A stretch of DNA of 64,000 nucleotides from Arthrobacter sp. NicSoilC5 (GTDB lineage Bacteria; Actinomycetota; Actinomycetes; Actinomycetales; Micrococcaceae). The notes below the pieces were generated by a model, which searched no databases, was not told the origin of the DNA, and was given only the letters and a program-made list of their open reading frames with translations. Of this stretch, positions 37,193 to 45,507 are shown piece after piece (within the stretch, counting starts at the first letter, position 1; each line of letters begins with the position of its first letter). The stretch lies in NCBI RefSeq assembly GCF_019977395.1, contig NZ_AP024660.1:2790001-2854000 (forward strand), written 5' to 3'. The translations under genes and the position numbers were made by a program.

Positions 37193-38311
37193 CTAGGAAG
37201 TTGCCGGTGCCTTTGTATAGTCGGCACACAACTGAAGGAATCGGGTGTTCGCTTCGGGTTCTCCGATGCTGACCCGCACGCCCTCTCCGGCGAATGCCCG
37301 GACGGACAGGGCGCGTGTCCCTGCCAGCTCTGCGAAAGCAGTACTTTCGGCGCCAAGCGCGAGCCACACGAAGTTTCCCTGGGCATCCGGTACCGCCCAG
37401 CCCAGGCCCCGGAGACCCTCGGTTACCCGGGTCCGCTCATCCACGAGTTTTTGTACCCTTTCCACAACCTGGGCGTAGTTCTCAAGGGAAACGATCGCTG
37501 CCTTTTCGGCTATCTGGGATACCGCGAAAGGTGTTGCGGCGACCCTGAGGTACTGGGTCAGACCGGGGTTGGAGACGCTGTAGCCAACGCGGAGCCCTGC
37601 CAGGCCGTGCGCCTTGGAGAAAGTACGGAGCACCACCACGTTGGGATATTTCCGGTAAAGGTCAATCCCGTCCACGGCGTCCTCCGCCCTGACGAACTCC
37701 TGATAGGCCTCATCGATGACCACCACCACGTCTGCCGGGATGGAGCGGATAAACGCTTCGGTTTCGGCTGCAGTAAGGGCAGGGCCGGTGGGGTTGTTGG
37801 GCGTGCAGAGCAGGATGACTTTGGTGCGGGCGCTTACCGCGGCCGCCATGGCCCCGAGGTCATGCCGTCCCTCGGCGGTCACCGGAATGCGCACGCTCTC
37901 TGCGCCTGCCAGGCCCACGCTGATGGGGTAGGCCTCAAAGGACCGCCACGCATAGATGACCTCGTCCGCTTTGCCGTCCTCGTTCTGGCCGGCAAAAGCA
38001 GCCAGGATCTGGTTCAGGGCACCCAGGCTTCCCGCTCCAGTGACGATGTCCTCCGCCGGTACGCCCAGGAAATCCGCGAGCGCCGCGCGGAGCTTGGTGC
38101 TCAGCGGGTCCGGGTACCGGTTGAAGTCCGTCTGGCCGGCGATGGCCTCGAGGACGGCCGGGATGGGCGGCAGTGGGTTTTCGTTGGAGGACAGCTTGTA
38201 GCTGGCAAGACCGCTGACGGCGGCCGGCGGTCTTCCTGCCGCGTAGCGGGGCAGCCGGTCCAGCACCGGGCGGGGTGCGATGCCGCCCGCCCTGGTATCA
38301 GATGAAGTCAT
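37193..38311 (-). CDS. Histidinol-phosphate/aromatic aminotransferase (HisC family)
   Basis: 372 residues. PLP aminotransferase of the HisC branch: YKLSSNENPLPP at the N-terminus, ITGAGSLGALNQILAAF-like cofactor loop, LCTPNNPTGPALTAAE, VVVIDEAYQEFVR and the Schiff-base Lys in LRTFSKAHGLAGLRVGYS. YPDPLSTKLR is a further HisC feature. Such isolated HisC paralogues in actinobacteria often act as aromatic amino acid aminotransferases (Pat). With no his genes around, phenylalanine/tyrosine transamination is the likelier role (inference). The ATG at 38311 has AGGAG upstream. Separate from the dehydrogenase operon by 149 bases. Confidence 0.9.
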   Translation of the reverse strand: MTSSDTRAGGIAPRPVLDRLPRYAAGRPPAAVSGLASYKLSSNENPLPPIPAVLEAIAGQTDFNRYPDPLSTKLRAALADFLGVPAEDIVTGAGSLGALNQILAAFAGQNEDGKADEVIYAWRSFEAYPISVGLAGAESVRIPVTAEGRHDLGAMAAAVSARTKVILLCTPNNPTGPALTAAETEAFIRSIPADVVVVIDEAYQEFVRAEDAVDGIDLYRKYPNVVVLRTFSKAHGLAGLRVGYSVSNPGLTQYLRVAATPFAVSQIAEKAAIVSLENYAQVVERVQKLVDERTRVTEGLRGLGWAVPDAQGNFVWLALGAESTAFAELAGTRALSVRAFAGEGVRVSIGEPEANTRFLQLCADYTKAPATS

Positions 38312-38418
38312 GGCTCCTAGCCTACGTCCAAGGTCCCGTGGGAATCCGGGGGCCAGCCCCCGAAAAATCGGGGCACGCCGCCATCCTCCCCCATGGGACG
38401 GTATGGAAGCATGGTGCC

Positions 38419-38844
38419 ATGGCTTCATTCATCCTTCGGGTCATCGTCAATGCCGCAGCCCTGTGGGTGGCCAGCTGGCTGCTGCCGGGAATGGACATCT
38501 CCAGCACGGCGGCATCTGATGCCGTAGCCAGGACCGGCATTTCGCAGGACACCGGGACGATCGGCATTGTCCTGGCCTACCTGTTCATCGGCCTTATCTT
38601 TGGCGTGGTCAACGCCTTCGTGCGGCCGCTGGTGCGGCTCCTCGCGCTTCCCATCACCATCCTGACCCTTGGCTTGTTCGCCATCGTCATCAATGCAGCC
38701 ATGCTGTACCTGACGTCCTGGATCAGCACTTACACGCCGGTGCACCTCACGATCGATTCCTTCTTCTGGACTGCGCTGCTGGCCGCGGTCATCATCTCGC
38801 TGGTGTCCCTGGTGGCGGGTTTGCTGCCGGGCGGCCGGCGCTGA
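38419..38844 (+). CDS. Phage-holin-family (YvlD-like) four-helix membrane protein
   Basis: 141 residues with four hydrophobic segments: about 4-24, 50-70, 75-100 and 115-137. The block FGVVNAFVRPLVRLLALPITILTLGLFAIVINAAMLYL is the hallmark of the mycobacterial four-TM 'phage holin' superfamily (YvlD type), chromosomal membrane proteins without proven lytic role. No phage genes lie nearby, so the holin label is only a family name. ATG at 38419 with GGAAG 13 bases upstream; divergent from the aminotransferase gene. Confidence 0.85.
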   Translation: MASFILRVIVNAAALWVASWLLPGMDISSTAASDAVARTGISQDTGTIGIVLAYLFIGLIFGVVNAFVRPLVRLLALPITILTLGLFAIVINAAMLYLTSWISTYTPVHLTIDSFFWTALLAAVIISLVSLVAGLLPGGRR

Positions 38845-39070
38845 CTCCCCGGCGCATCGCCCCTCTTTCGAAGAGCCCCTCCCCCGGGAAGCCCTGCCCT
38901 CCCGAGTAGGAGGACGGCGGAGAACAGGTACCCCCTAGGTACCGCTCCCCGGAACAGCAGGAAAAACTCCAGTACCTGCCACCCATGACCCCCACGGGAC
39001 CAGCCGCCTAGGCTGCAAACCGGGCCCCAAGAGGCCCGTTGCTGTCAGTTCCGGAAAACGGGGGCCCACC

Positions 39071-40009
39071 ATGAAGCCCATAAGGTTGCTGCTCGCTGCC
39101 TGCCTGCTTATGACATGGCAGGCCGACCCCGCCCATGCAGAATCGGACCCTGCCCTGCAGGGCGGCGGCCCTTTGGGCAATGACATCTCCTGGCCGCAGT
39201 GCGGCTCTGATCTTCCGGCGCCCCCGGCATTTGCGATCGTGGGCGTGAACGGCGGCCGCCCGGACACGGTCAACCCGTGCCTGGATGCCCAGCTGGCGTG
39301 GGCGGACCAGAGCGCGGAGTCGGCCGGTGGAACGCCGGCGGCGGTGTATGTGAACACGGCCGCAACCGGGCCCGCGGAGGGGTTATGGTGGCCGGCAGAC
39401 AACACCTACGGTGGCGCCGCCGTCAGCAACCCGTATGGATTGTGTGACGGCACCGCGTCCCCGGCCTGCGCTTATGTTCACGGCTACGCCATGGCTGCCG
39501 TTGATGCCGCAATCCTGAAGGGGGTGGACGGCGGCGGGGTACGCCGGCTGTGGTGGCTGGATGTTGAAACCGGAAACAGCTGGTTATGGGACAAGGCAGC
39601 CAATGCAGCTGAGCTGGAAGGCATGACCGCCTACCTGCAGGGGACCGGCGCGGATGTGGGGATCTATTCCACTTCCTACCAGTTCGGCGAGATTGTGGGC
39701 GGGGTAAGTCCTGGCAGCAACCTATACGCGCTCCGGAACTGGCTGGCCGGCCCCGATTCGGCCTGGTCCGCCAGGGAATATTGCGCGTCCGACCCCCTGA
39801 CCCCGGGCGGGACCGTCACCACAACCCAGTTCACCGAGAACAACCTGGACTACAACTACCGCTGCCCGGGCGCCCCTCCGGCACCCGCTCCGGCGCCCGT
39901 TCCAGCACCCCCTCCACAGCCTGCCCCGCAGCCCTCCCCACCTGCCCCGCAACCCGAACAGCCCCGCTCCACCCGGTACGTGGAATTGCACGCCGCCCAG
40001 ATTTCGTAA
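39071..40009 (+). CDS. Secreted glycoside-hydrolase-like (GH25-like barrel) protein
   Basis: 312 residues. A Sec signal peptide (MKPIRLLLAACLLMTW, cleavage likely after ADPAHA) exports the protein. The body resembles DUF1906/GH25-like lysozyme barrels: NDISWPQCG, FAIVGVNGGRPDTVNPCL, AAVYVNTAATGP, the acidic strand RLWWLDVETGNSW (Asp and Glu in the expected catalytic positions) and VGIYSTSYQFGEI. Seven Cys suggest disulfides. From about 272 the chain is Pro/Ala-rich (PAPVPAPPPQPAPQPSPPAP), a wall-spanning or flexible tail. Possible peptidoglycan hydrolase; unproven. Its stop is 29 bases from the convergent lipase-like gene. Confidence 0.75.
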   Translation: MKPIRLLLAACLLMTWQADPAHAESDPALQGGGPLGNDISWPQCGSDLPAPPAFAIVGVNGGRPDTVNPCLDAQLAWADQSAESAGGTPAAVYVNTAATGPAEGLWWPADNTYGGAAVSNPYGLCDGTASPACAYVHGYAMAAVDAAILKGVDGGGVRRLWWLDVETGNSWLWDKAANAAELEGMTAYLQGTGADVGIYSTSYQFGEIVGGVSPGSNLYALRNWLAGPDSAWSAREYCASDPLTPGGTVTTTQFTENNLDYNYRCPGAPPAPAPAPVPAPPPQPAPQPSPPAPQPEQPRSTRYVELHAAQIS

Positions 40010-40037
40010 GGGCGGCAACAGCCAGGAGAATCAACAC

Positions 40038-41384
40038 CTACCTGGCCCCCGGCTGCGGCCGCCCGGAAAAGGGATCCCTCCGGTCCATGGGCGGAGCGGG
40101 CGGCGGAGGCTTCGACAAGGAAAACCGGGTGGCAGTGGCCGCCCCGCCGGCGCCCAGTACCCCGCCCAGTACCGCGGTGGACTGGACCAGCGACGGATCC
40201 TTGCTGGCGCCCACAAGCTCCGCCGCCTCCTCGTAGCCGGTCAGCCGGTGCCCGGGCCCCAGGCCGGCGTCTTCTCCGCCGCGCACGTACAGGTCATTGG
40301 TCACGGTCACGGTGACCTGGTTCCGGGCGTCCCGGTTGGGCAGGCCATCAGTGCCCGGCACCCAGTCCGTGCGGTGTTCGAGGTGAAGCGTGCTGACCTC
40401 CGGCGGGGGCGCGATGCGGGCAACGGGAGATCCGGCAGTCAGGACGTACTTCATGCGGTACTCCCTGAGGACGTCCTCGTCCGCCGCCAGGTTCATGGCA
40501 TGGATGCCGCCCTGGCTGTATCCCACCGCCACCACATCAGCTCCCGGTTGCGCACCGGCCGCCCGAAGTGCCTGGAGGACAGCGGCATTCACCTGTTCCG
40601 AGTTGCTGCCCATCCCGTCGACAATGCCGGAAAGATCGAAAGGATTGGTGCCGTGGTCGGCGTCGTTCATCTGTGTCCCGGGAACCACCACGACGTAGGC
40701 CTTTCCGCCGCCGGTATGCACCTCGATAACTTCGATGTAGCCGCTGCCGCGCTCCTCAATCAGCCTGACCCGCTCAAGCAGCCCGGCGGGGGTGGCGTCG
40801 AGGTCGATGCGCAGGCGCTCTTCCTGCCTGACTGTTACAGGGCCTGGGCGCAGCGACGGGACAAGCCAGCCAACCGCCGGTTTGATGCCGGGAAGGACCG
40901 TCACGGCGTTTGCCAGCACTGATTCAGTGGCATCACCGTTCAGGAAGCCTGTCCGCCAGAAATCCACGTGCTTCTGCAGTTCCACGTCCGGTTCCGACAG
41001 ACCGAGCATCCACTGCATATGGGCAGTGGATTCGGCCATTTCGTAATCCCACCTGCAGCTGCGCACCTGTCCACTGATCCGCTGCAGTTCCAGGCGGACT
41101 TTCAGGACCGCATCCCGCGCCTCCCCCACCGCGATCAGCGCCGCGGAGCCTGTGGCGCGGGGCTGGTCCTGGTAAGGACAAAGCTCCTGCCAGGCCCCGA
41201 AAAGCTCCGCCTCAACGGCGGTGAGCCCCCTGGCGAGCCCATCCAGCTTCGCGGCCCCCGCCTCCAGTTCCTCCAGCTGCACCGTAATGCCGCCCACGCC
41301 TCCGGATATTGTCAGGATTCCGTCCGGAGGAGGCGGCGAAACATGAAGGGGACCGCCTGAGCCGGAGGGAGTTGCGTCCGCCAT
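40038..41384 (-). CDS. Lipase-like alpha/beta hydrolase with N-terminal ESX-type helical domain
   Basis: 448 residues, no signal peptide. Residues about 33-130 form long amphipathic helices (ITVQLEELEAGAAKLDGLAR, LKVRLELQRISGQVRSCRWD) like effectors that pair with WXG100 proteins. The C-terminal half is an alpha/beta hydrolase: VVVVPGTQ strand, nucleophile elbow VAVGYSQGG with Ser290, then plausible Asp340 (EHRTDWVPG) and His379 (GPGHRLTGYEEA). This resembles PE-PPE/lipase-type hydrolases. A Pro-rich tail ends the protein. Its ATG overlaps the stop of the small WXG100-like gene (TGATG). Activity and export are inferred; no ESX machinery is in the window. Confidence 0.7.
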   Translation of the reverse strand: MADATPSGSGGPLHVSPPPPDGILTISGGVGGITVQLEELEAGAAKLDGLARGLTAVEAELFGAWQELCPYQDQPRATGSAALIAVGEARDAVLKVRLELQRISGQVRSCRWDYEMAESTAHMQWMLGLSEPDVELQKHVDFWRTGFLNGDATESVLANAVTVLPGIKPAVGWLVPSLRPGPVTVRQEERLRIDLDATPAGLLERVRLIEERGSGYIEVIEVHTGGGKAYVVVVPGTQMNDADHGTNPFDLSGIVDGMGSNSEQVNAAVLQALRAAGAQPGADVVAVGYSQGGIHAMNLAADEDVLREYRMKYVLTAGSPVARIAPPPEVSTLHLEHRTDWVPGTDGLPNRDARNQVTVTVTNDLYVRGGEDAGLGPGHRLTGYEEAAELVGASKDPSLVQSTAVLGGVLGAGGAATATRFSLSKPPPPAPPMDRRDPFSGRPQPGAR

Positions 41385-41671
41385 CAGAACCGTCCGTCAG
41401 CTGGACAATCGGCTGTCAGGGCTGCCTGGGCATGGACGGCCACCGCGGCAGAAGCCTCCCGGATCCGGTCCAGGGCCCGCCGTACTGCCACCGCCTGAAG
41501 GCTCACGGAATCCCGGTATGCCTGTCCGGCCGGCGACTGCCAGTCCTCCAGCTGGATCTGGTGAAATCCCGACAGCACCTCTTCGGTCCGGTCCGAAGAC
41601 CGGGCCACCTTCCTGCCTACTTCCTGGACTGCGAGGCTGATGCCCAGCCCGCCACCCCATATCCCGTCCAT
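41384..41671 (-). CDS. WXG100-like small helical protein
   Basis: 95 residues, predicted as two helices around a turn. The central QLEDWQSPAGQAYRDSV matches the W-x-G-style turn of the WXG100/ESAT-6-like superfamily (W, small residues, A, Y), with heptad-like hydrophobics on both sides (VQEVGRKVARSSDRTEEVL and LQAVAVRRALDRIREASAAV). The ATG at 41671 is preferred because GGGGGA precedes it and the helix starts there, although the frame extends upstream. It is translationally coupled to the lipase-like gene, a layout seen for ESX-type chaperone/effector pairs. The C-terminal Y-x3-D/E export signal is not evident. Confidence 0.65.
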   Translation of the reverse strand: MDGIWGGGLGISLAVQEVGRKVARSSDRTEEVLSGFHQIQLEDWQSPAGQAYRDSVSLQAVAVRRALDRIREASAAVAVHAQAALTADCPADGRF

Positions 41672-41877
41672 CAAACCGTCCCCCCGTCCCAGCTTCCTAC
41701 CCGGTTTCCTGCCCGCCGCCCGTCCCGGCCTCCCCGGCCGGACAATCCGCCCCAACCGCGCTGCTCCCAACGCTAGGCATGCGCCGCTGCCCACGTAAGC
41801 GCCGCCGTCGGCTATGTGGACAAGTAACGTGGACGATCCGCTTAAGGCGCTGCCGGACTTCATGAAAGAATCAGCAC

Positions 41878-43320
41878 ATGCCTGAAACTGCCGCCACAGC
41901 TGATACCCGTACGCCCTCAGGACGCCTGGCCCTCGCCGCGTCATCGGAAAAAATCGCTCTTGGACCCCTGGACGGCCGTTACCAGTCCGCCGTCGCGCCC
42001 CTCGTGGACTACCTGTCCGAGGCCGCCCTAAACCGGGACCGCGTGGCCGTGGAAGTTGAGTGGCTTATCCACCTGACCGGCAACAACGTCCTTCCCGGCG
42101 CCGGACCCCTGAGCGCCGAACAGCAGGACCGGCTCCGCGCCATCGTCACCGAATTCGATGCAGCGTCGGTGCAGGAGCTCGCCGACATCGAAGCCGTGAC
42201 CGTGCACGACGTGAAGGCCGTGGAGTACTACATCGGCCGCCGCCTCCCCGCAATCGGCATTGAAAACCTGACCGCCATGGTCCACTTCGGCTGCACCTCC
42301 GAGGACATCAACAACCTCTCCTACGCGCTCGGCGTCAAGGGTGCTGTGGAGGACGTGTGGCTCCCGGCAGCCCGCGCCCTGGTGGCACAGATCAGCAGGA
42401 TGGCGGAGGACAACCGGGCGGTCCCCATGCTGTCCCGCACCCATGGCCAGCCGGCCACCCCCACCACGCTGGGCAAGGAACTGGCCGTGATCGCGCACCG
42501 CCTGACCCGCCAGCTGGATCGGATCGCGAAGACCGAATACCTGGGCAAGATCAACGGTGCCACCGGCACCTACGCCGCCCATGTGGCCTCCGTCCCCGCC
42601 GCCGACTGGCAGCAGGTCTCCAAGTCGTTCGTGGAAGGCCTGGGCCTCACCTGGAACCCCCTCACCACCCAGATCGAAAGCCACGACTGGCAGGCGGAGC
42701 TCTACGCCGACGTGGCCCGCTTCAACCGCATCCTGCACAACGTCTGCACCGATGTCTGGAGCTACATCTCTATTGGCTACTTCGCGCAGATCCCGGTGGC
42801 CGGGGCAACCGGCTCGTCCACCATGCCGCACAAGGTCAACCCCATCCGCTTCGAGAACGCTGAGGCCAACCTCGAGATCTCCAACGGCCTGCTGGACACC
42901 CTGGCCGCCACCCTGGTGACCTCCCGCTGGCAGCGCGACCTCACAGACTCCTCCAGCCAGCGCAACATCGGCGTCGCATTCGGGCACTCCCTTTTGGCCA
43001 TTTCCAACGTGGCCAAGGGCCTGGAGCGCCTGGATGTTGCCGAGGACGTCCTGGCAGCGGACCTGGACACCAACTGGGAGGTCCTGGGCGAGGCAATCCA
43101 GATGGTGATGCGGGCCGAGGCGATCGCAGGCGTCGAAGGCATGGAAAACCCGTACGAGCGCCTCAAGGACCTCACCCGCGGCCAGCGCGTGGATGCCGCC
43201 CGCATGCAGGAGTTTGTGCAGGGCCTGGGCCTTTCCCCGGAGGCCGAGGCACGCCTCCTGGCTCTCACCCCCGGCCGGTACACCGGCATCGCGGACCAGC
43301 TGGTGGACCACCTGAAGTAG
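41878..43320 (+). CDS. purB: Adenylosuccinate lyase
   Basis: 480 residues. It catalyses two steps of purine synthesis: SAICAR to AICAR plus fumarate, and adenylosuccinate to AMP plus fumarate. LGPLDGRYQSAVAPL is the PurB N-terminal signature; VHFGCTSEDINN, MLSRTHGQPATPTTLGKE (general acid His) and the fumarase/lyase superfamily signature GSSTMPHKVNPIRFEN with the catalytic Ser loop are all intact. Length is as in the E. coli-type long PurB. Start ATG at 41878. It is divergent from the WXG100-like gene across 206 bases and monocistronic or followed by the phosphatase. Confidence 0.97.
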   Translation: MPETAATADTRTPSGRLALAASSEKIALGPLDGRYQSAVAPLVDYLSEAALNRDRVAVEVEWLIHLTGNNVLPGAGPLSAEQQDRLRAIVTEFDAASVQELADIEAVTVHDVKAVEYYIGRRLPAIGIENLTAMVHFGCTSEDINNLSYALGVKGAVEDVWLPAARALVAQISRMAEDNRAVPMLSRTHGQPATPTTLGKELAVIAHRLTRQLDRIAKTEYLGKINGATGTYAAHVASVPAADWQQVSKSFVEGLGLTWNPLTTQIESHDWQAELYADVARFNRILHNVCTDVWSYISIGYFAQIPVAGATGSSTMPHKVNPIRFENAEANLEISNGLLDTLAATLVTSRWQRDLTDSSSQRNIGVAFGHSLLAISNVAKGLERLDVAEDVLAADLDTNWEVLGEAIQMVMRAEAIAGVEGMENPYERLKDLTRGQRVDAARMQEFVQGLGLSPEAEARLLALTPGRYTGIADQLVDHLK

Positions 43321-43366
43321 GCACTGCGCCAGCAGGGCTGCCGGAAGGGCAGGAATTTACGACGGC

Positions 43367-43394
43367 GGCGCCGGGCTCATGTGGGCCCGGCGCC
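43367..43394 (+). terminator. 10-bp GC hairpin after purB
   Basis: GGCGCCGGGC (43367-43376) and GCCCGGCGCC (43385-43394) pair exactly around eight bases, then TTCGTTG. It lies 47 bases after the purB stop. Confidence 0.65.
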
Positions 43395-43469
43395 TTCGTT
43401 GTGGAGCGGCAGCGCCACGGACAGTTCCGCTTTGCGCCCGCTACCAGCCGGGGGTGGGAAACTGGGAAT

Positions 43470-44147
43470 ATGAAGTTGCTCCTGATCCGCCACGGCGAAA
43501 CCCCCGGCAACGTGCTGGGCCAGCTGGACACCGACCATCCCGGCCCCGGGTTGACCGAACTCGGCGAACGGCAGGCAGAAGCCATGGCGCGGGCCCTTGC
43601 CAACGAACGCATCGGAGCGCTGTACGCGTCCACGTTGATCAGGACGCAGATAACGGCCGCACCGCTGGCACGCCTGCACACCCTTGACGTTGAGGTGCTT
43701 GAAGGGCTGCACGAAATCGAGGCCGGATCACTGGAGAAGCTCACCGACCACGAATCCCATAAGCGCTACATGGGCACCGTGATCTCCTGGGCTGCGGGCG
43801 ACCTGGACCGGCGCATGCCCGCGGGGCCCGACGGCCACGCCTTCTTCGACAGGTTCGATGCTGCCATCGCGCTGGTGGCCGGGCGGGCGGAACGCCAGCA
43901 GCACGGCACCGTTGCAGTGGTCAGCCACGGCGCCGCCATCCGTACCTGGGCGGGGCTGCGGGCCGAGGGCGCAGACCACGAGTTCGCTGCCCGCCATGTC
44001 CTGGCCAACACCGGAATCGTGGCACTCGAAGGCAGCCTGGCGACCGGCTGGACCCTGCTCCACTGGGACGGAAGCCCCGTGGGCGGCCTTGCCCTGGCAG
44101 ACCCGACCGCGGAGGACCCGACAGGTCGGGACGTAGCCGCCCCCTAG
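43470..44147 (+). CDS. Histidine phosphatase superfamily (phosphoglycerate mutase-like) protein
   Basis: 225 residues. The phospho-His motif LLIRHGETPGN is at residues 4-14, followed by LTELGERQAEAMARAL, YASTLIRTQITAAPLA (conserved Arg), the acid Glu in LHEIEAGSLE and the second His in VVSHGAAIRTWAG. It belongs to the broad phosphatase branch rather than cofactor-dependent glycolytic mutases, judging by length. Substrate unknown. ATG at 43470. Its 3' end overlaps the convergent kinase gene by four bases, so the two transcripts are antisense at their ends. Confidence 0.9.
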   Translation: MKLLLIRHGETPGNVLGQLDTDHPGPGLTELGERQAEAMARALANERIGALYASTLIRTQITAAPLARLHTLDVEVLEGLHEIEAGSLEKLTDHESHKRYMGTVISWAAGDLDRRMPAGPDGHAFFDRFDAAIALVAGRAERQQHGTVAVVSHGAAIRTWAGLRAEGADHEFAARHVLANTGIVALEGSLATGWTLLHWDGSPVGGLALADPTAEDPTGRDVAAP

Positions 44148-45112
44148 GCCTGCTGCCGGTGGCGCCGGGATGGACGTGCCCGCAGCGCGGGACACGGACG
44201 GGCGTCGATCCCGCCGGGCAGGCTCCCGCGGACCCCTTGAACGCTTGGGCTGCGGGACGGCACCCCGGGCACAAGCCGGGCTGCCATCGCTGCGGCATCT
44301 GCCGCCGCCGGCCGTTCCCGGGGATCCATGGCGGTAACGGACCGCAGCAGGGGCACCCAGCCGCCGAGGTGGCCTGGGACGTCCGGGGACCGCAGGGTCC
44401 GGGCCACGAGGGATTCGATGGCGGTGCCGGGAAACGCCTTGGTGCCTGTGAGGAGCTCCAACAGGACCAGCCCCATGGCGTACACGTCCCATGACGGAGC
44501 CGCTGCCCCGCCGGATGCCTGCTCGGGACTCATATAGTGCACTGTGCCGGACGAAATTCCGGGCTCGGGCGCCGAGCCGGTGGCCGTGGCAATTCCGAAA
44601 TCGATGATCCGGACAGGACTTCTCCGCAGGCCGCTCAGCATCAGGTTTGCGGGCTTGATATCACGGTGCACAAGACCGTTGGAGTGAAGGTACGCGAGCG
44701 CACCGAACAGGCCGCGGGCCCAGAGGGCCACATCAGCGGGCGTGGGGCTTTCCAGCCGTAGGGTTTCGGACAGGGTTGCCCCCAGGGCCAGCTCCTCCAC
44801 AAGATAGGGCCGTCCCGCATGGGTCCCGCCGCCGCCCACCACGCCTTGACCCAGCAGCCTCACGATGGATGGGTGGGTGAGGCCGGCGAGGACGGAAGCT
44901 TCGTTCCGGATCCGCTGATGCTGCTTCCGGCCGCTGGCTGCCGCGATCTTCACGGCCACCTCCGGACCGCCCTCAAGGTCCACCGCCCGAAAGACTTCGG
45001 CAGCTGCTCCCCTGCCCAGGCGTTCCCTCAGCTGGTAGCGGCCTGCCAGCGGCCCAGCGGCATTCAGCGACGAATGCGGCAGCGCCGGCGCTGCCGTCCC
45101 CGTGGCGCTCAT
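44144..45112 (-). CDS. Serine/threonine protein kinase, soluble
   Basis: 322 residues with a Hanks-type kinase domain at about 25-275: glycine loop RLGRGAAAEVFRAVD, ATP Lys in VAVKIAAAS, Glu in the alphaC helix, catalytic loop LVHRDIKPANLML, DFG loop IIDFGIATATG and APE-equivalent MSPEQASGG, then DVYAMGLVLLELLTG. The C-terminal 45 residues are Pro/Arg-rich, with no membrane segment or PASTA/sensor domain, unlike PknB. The gene overlaps the preceding small gene by four bases (ATGA) and may be controlled from the CTAG-rich palindrome upstream. Targets unknown; the adjacent phosphatase-type gene is convergent, not co-transcribed. Confidence 0.92.
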   Translation of the reverse strand: MSATGTAAPALPHSSLNAAGPLAGRYQLRERLGRGAAAEVFRAVDLEGGPEVAVKIAAASGRKQHQRIRNEASVLAGLTHPSIVRLLGQGVVGGGGTHAGRPYLVEELALGATLSETLRLESPTPADVALWARGLFGALAYLHSNGLVHRDIKPANLMLSGLRRSPVRIIDFGIATATGSAPEPGISSGTVHYMSPEQASGGAAAPSWDVYAMGLVLLELLTGTKAFPGTAIESLVARTLRSPDVPGHLGGWVPLLRSVTAMDPRERPAAADAAAMAARLVPGVPSRSPSVQGVRGSLPGGIDARPCPALRARPSRRHRQQA

Positions 45113-45462
45113 GCGGGAAAGGCTGCGGTATGGTGGGCGCCCCTGGAATCAGTTGTCCATGCATCGAGCTGGAACCCGCAGGCGCAACGCCACACAGGCG
45201 GAAGTTCGGTACTTCCGGCACTGGTTGGGGCGAAGGTGTAGCTGGCGCGCTCCCACCCGAGTGCCGGGGTCACCAGCTGCATCGGTGAACCGCAATGGAC
45301 GGCGGCCTTTCCCTGCGGCGCTGTGGTGCCGTCCAGGGTGGATCGCGTCAGGTCCAGGAGCCCATCAGGGGTGGTCGCAGCCATGCCGGGCTCACGCGGT
45401 GAAACTTCGGTGGAAGAAACCAACACACTCACGACTCCGTTGGGAAGCAACTTTGGGAACAA
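45109..45462 (-). CDS. Small protein of unknown function coupled to a kinase
   Basis: 117 residues from the ATG at 45462, though shorter forms starting at GTG codons near residues 10-13 or at Met27 (MAATTPDGLLDL) are possible. A conserved-looking core VWRCACGFQLDAWTTDSRGAH has a C-x-C pair between two Trp residues, which could be a degenerate metal knuckle, and CGSPMQLVTP adds one more Cys. I do not recognise the family. It overlaps the kinase start by four bases, so it is probably co-translated and may be its substrate, regulator or an unrelated passenger. The palindrome at 45480-45507 lies just upstream. Confidence 0.55.
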   Translation of the reverse strand: MFPKLLPNGVVSVLVSSTEVSPREPGMAATTPDGLLDLTRSTLDGTTAPQGKAAVHCGSPMQLVTPALGWERASYTFAPTSAGSTELPPVWRCACGFQLDAWTTDSRGAHHTAAFPA

Positions 45463-45479
45463 TCGTAAGCTTACATATA

Positions 45480-45507
45480 ACTAGCCGAACTAGCTAGTCA
45501 GGCTAGT
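45480..45507. promoter_or_regulatory. CTAG-rich 28-bp palindrome
   Basis: ACTAGCC-GA-ACTAG-CTAGT-CA-GGCTAGT is symmetric at all but the two GA/CA positions. It straddles the MarR stop (45503-45505) and the leader of the small gene-kinase pair. A second CTAG element lies in the MarR promoter (46043-46050). A MarR operator or a weak terminator are the options. Confidence 0.55.

Noticed and set aside
38419..38844. Sign of a prophage (holin-family protein)
   Set aside because: The family is a chromosomal four-helix membrane group; no other phage gene is near.
38928..38944. GGTAC-N7-GTACC repeat in the gap before the secreted glycosidase-like gene
   Set aside because: Short and unaligned with any promoter box; could be chance in GC-rich DNA.
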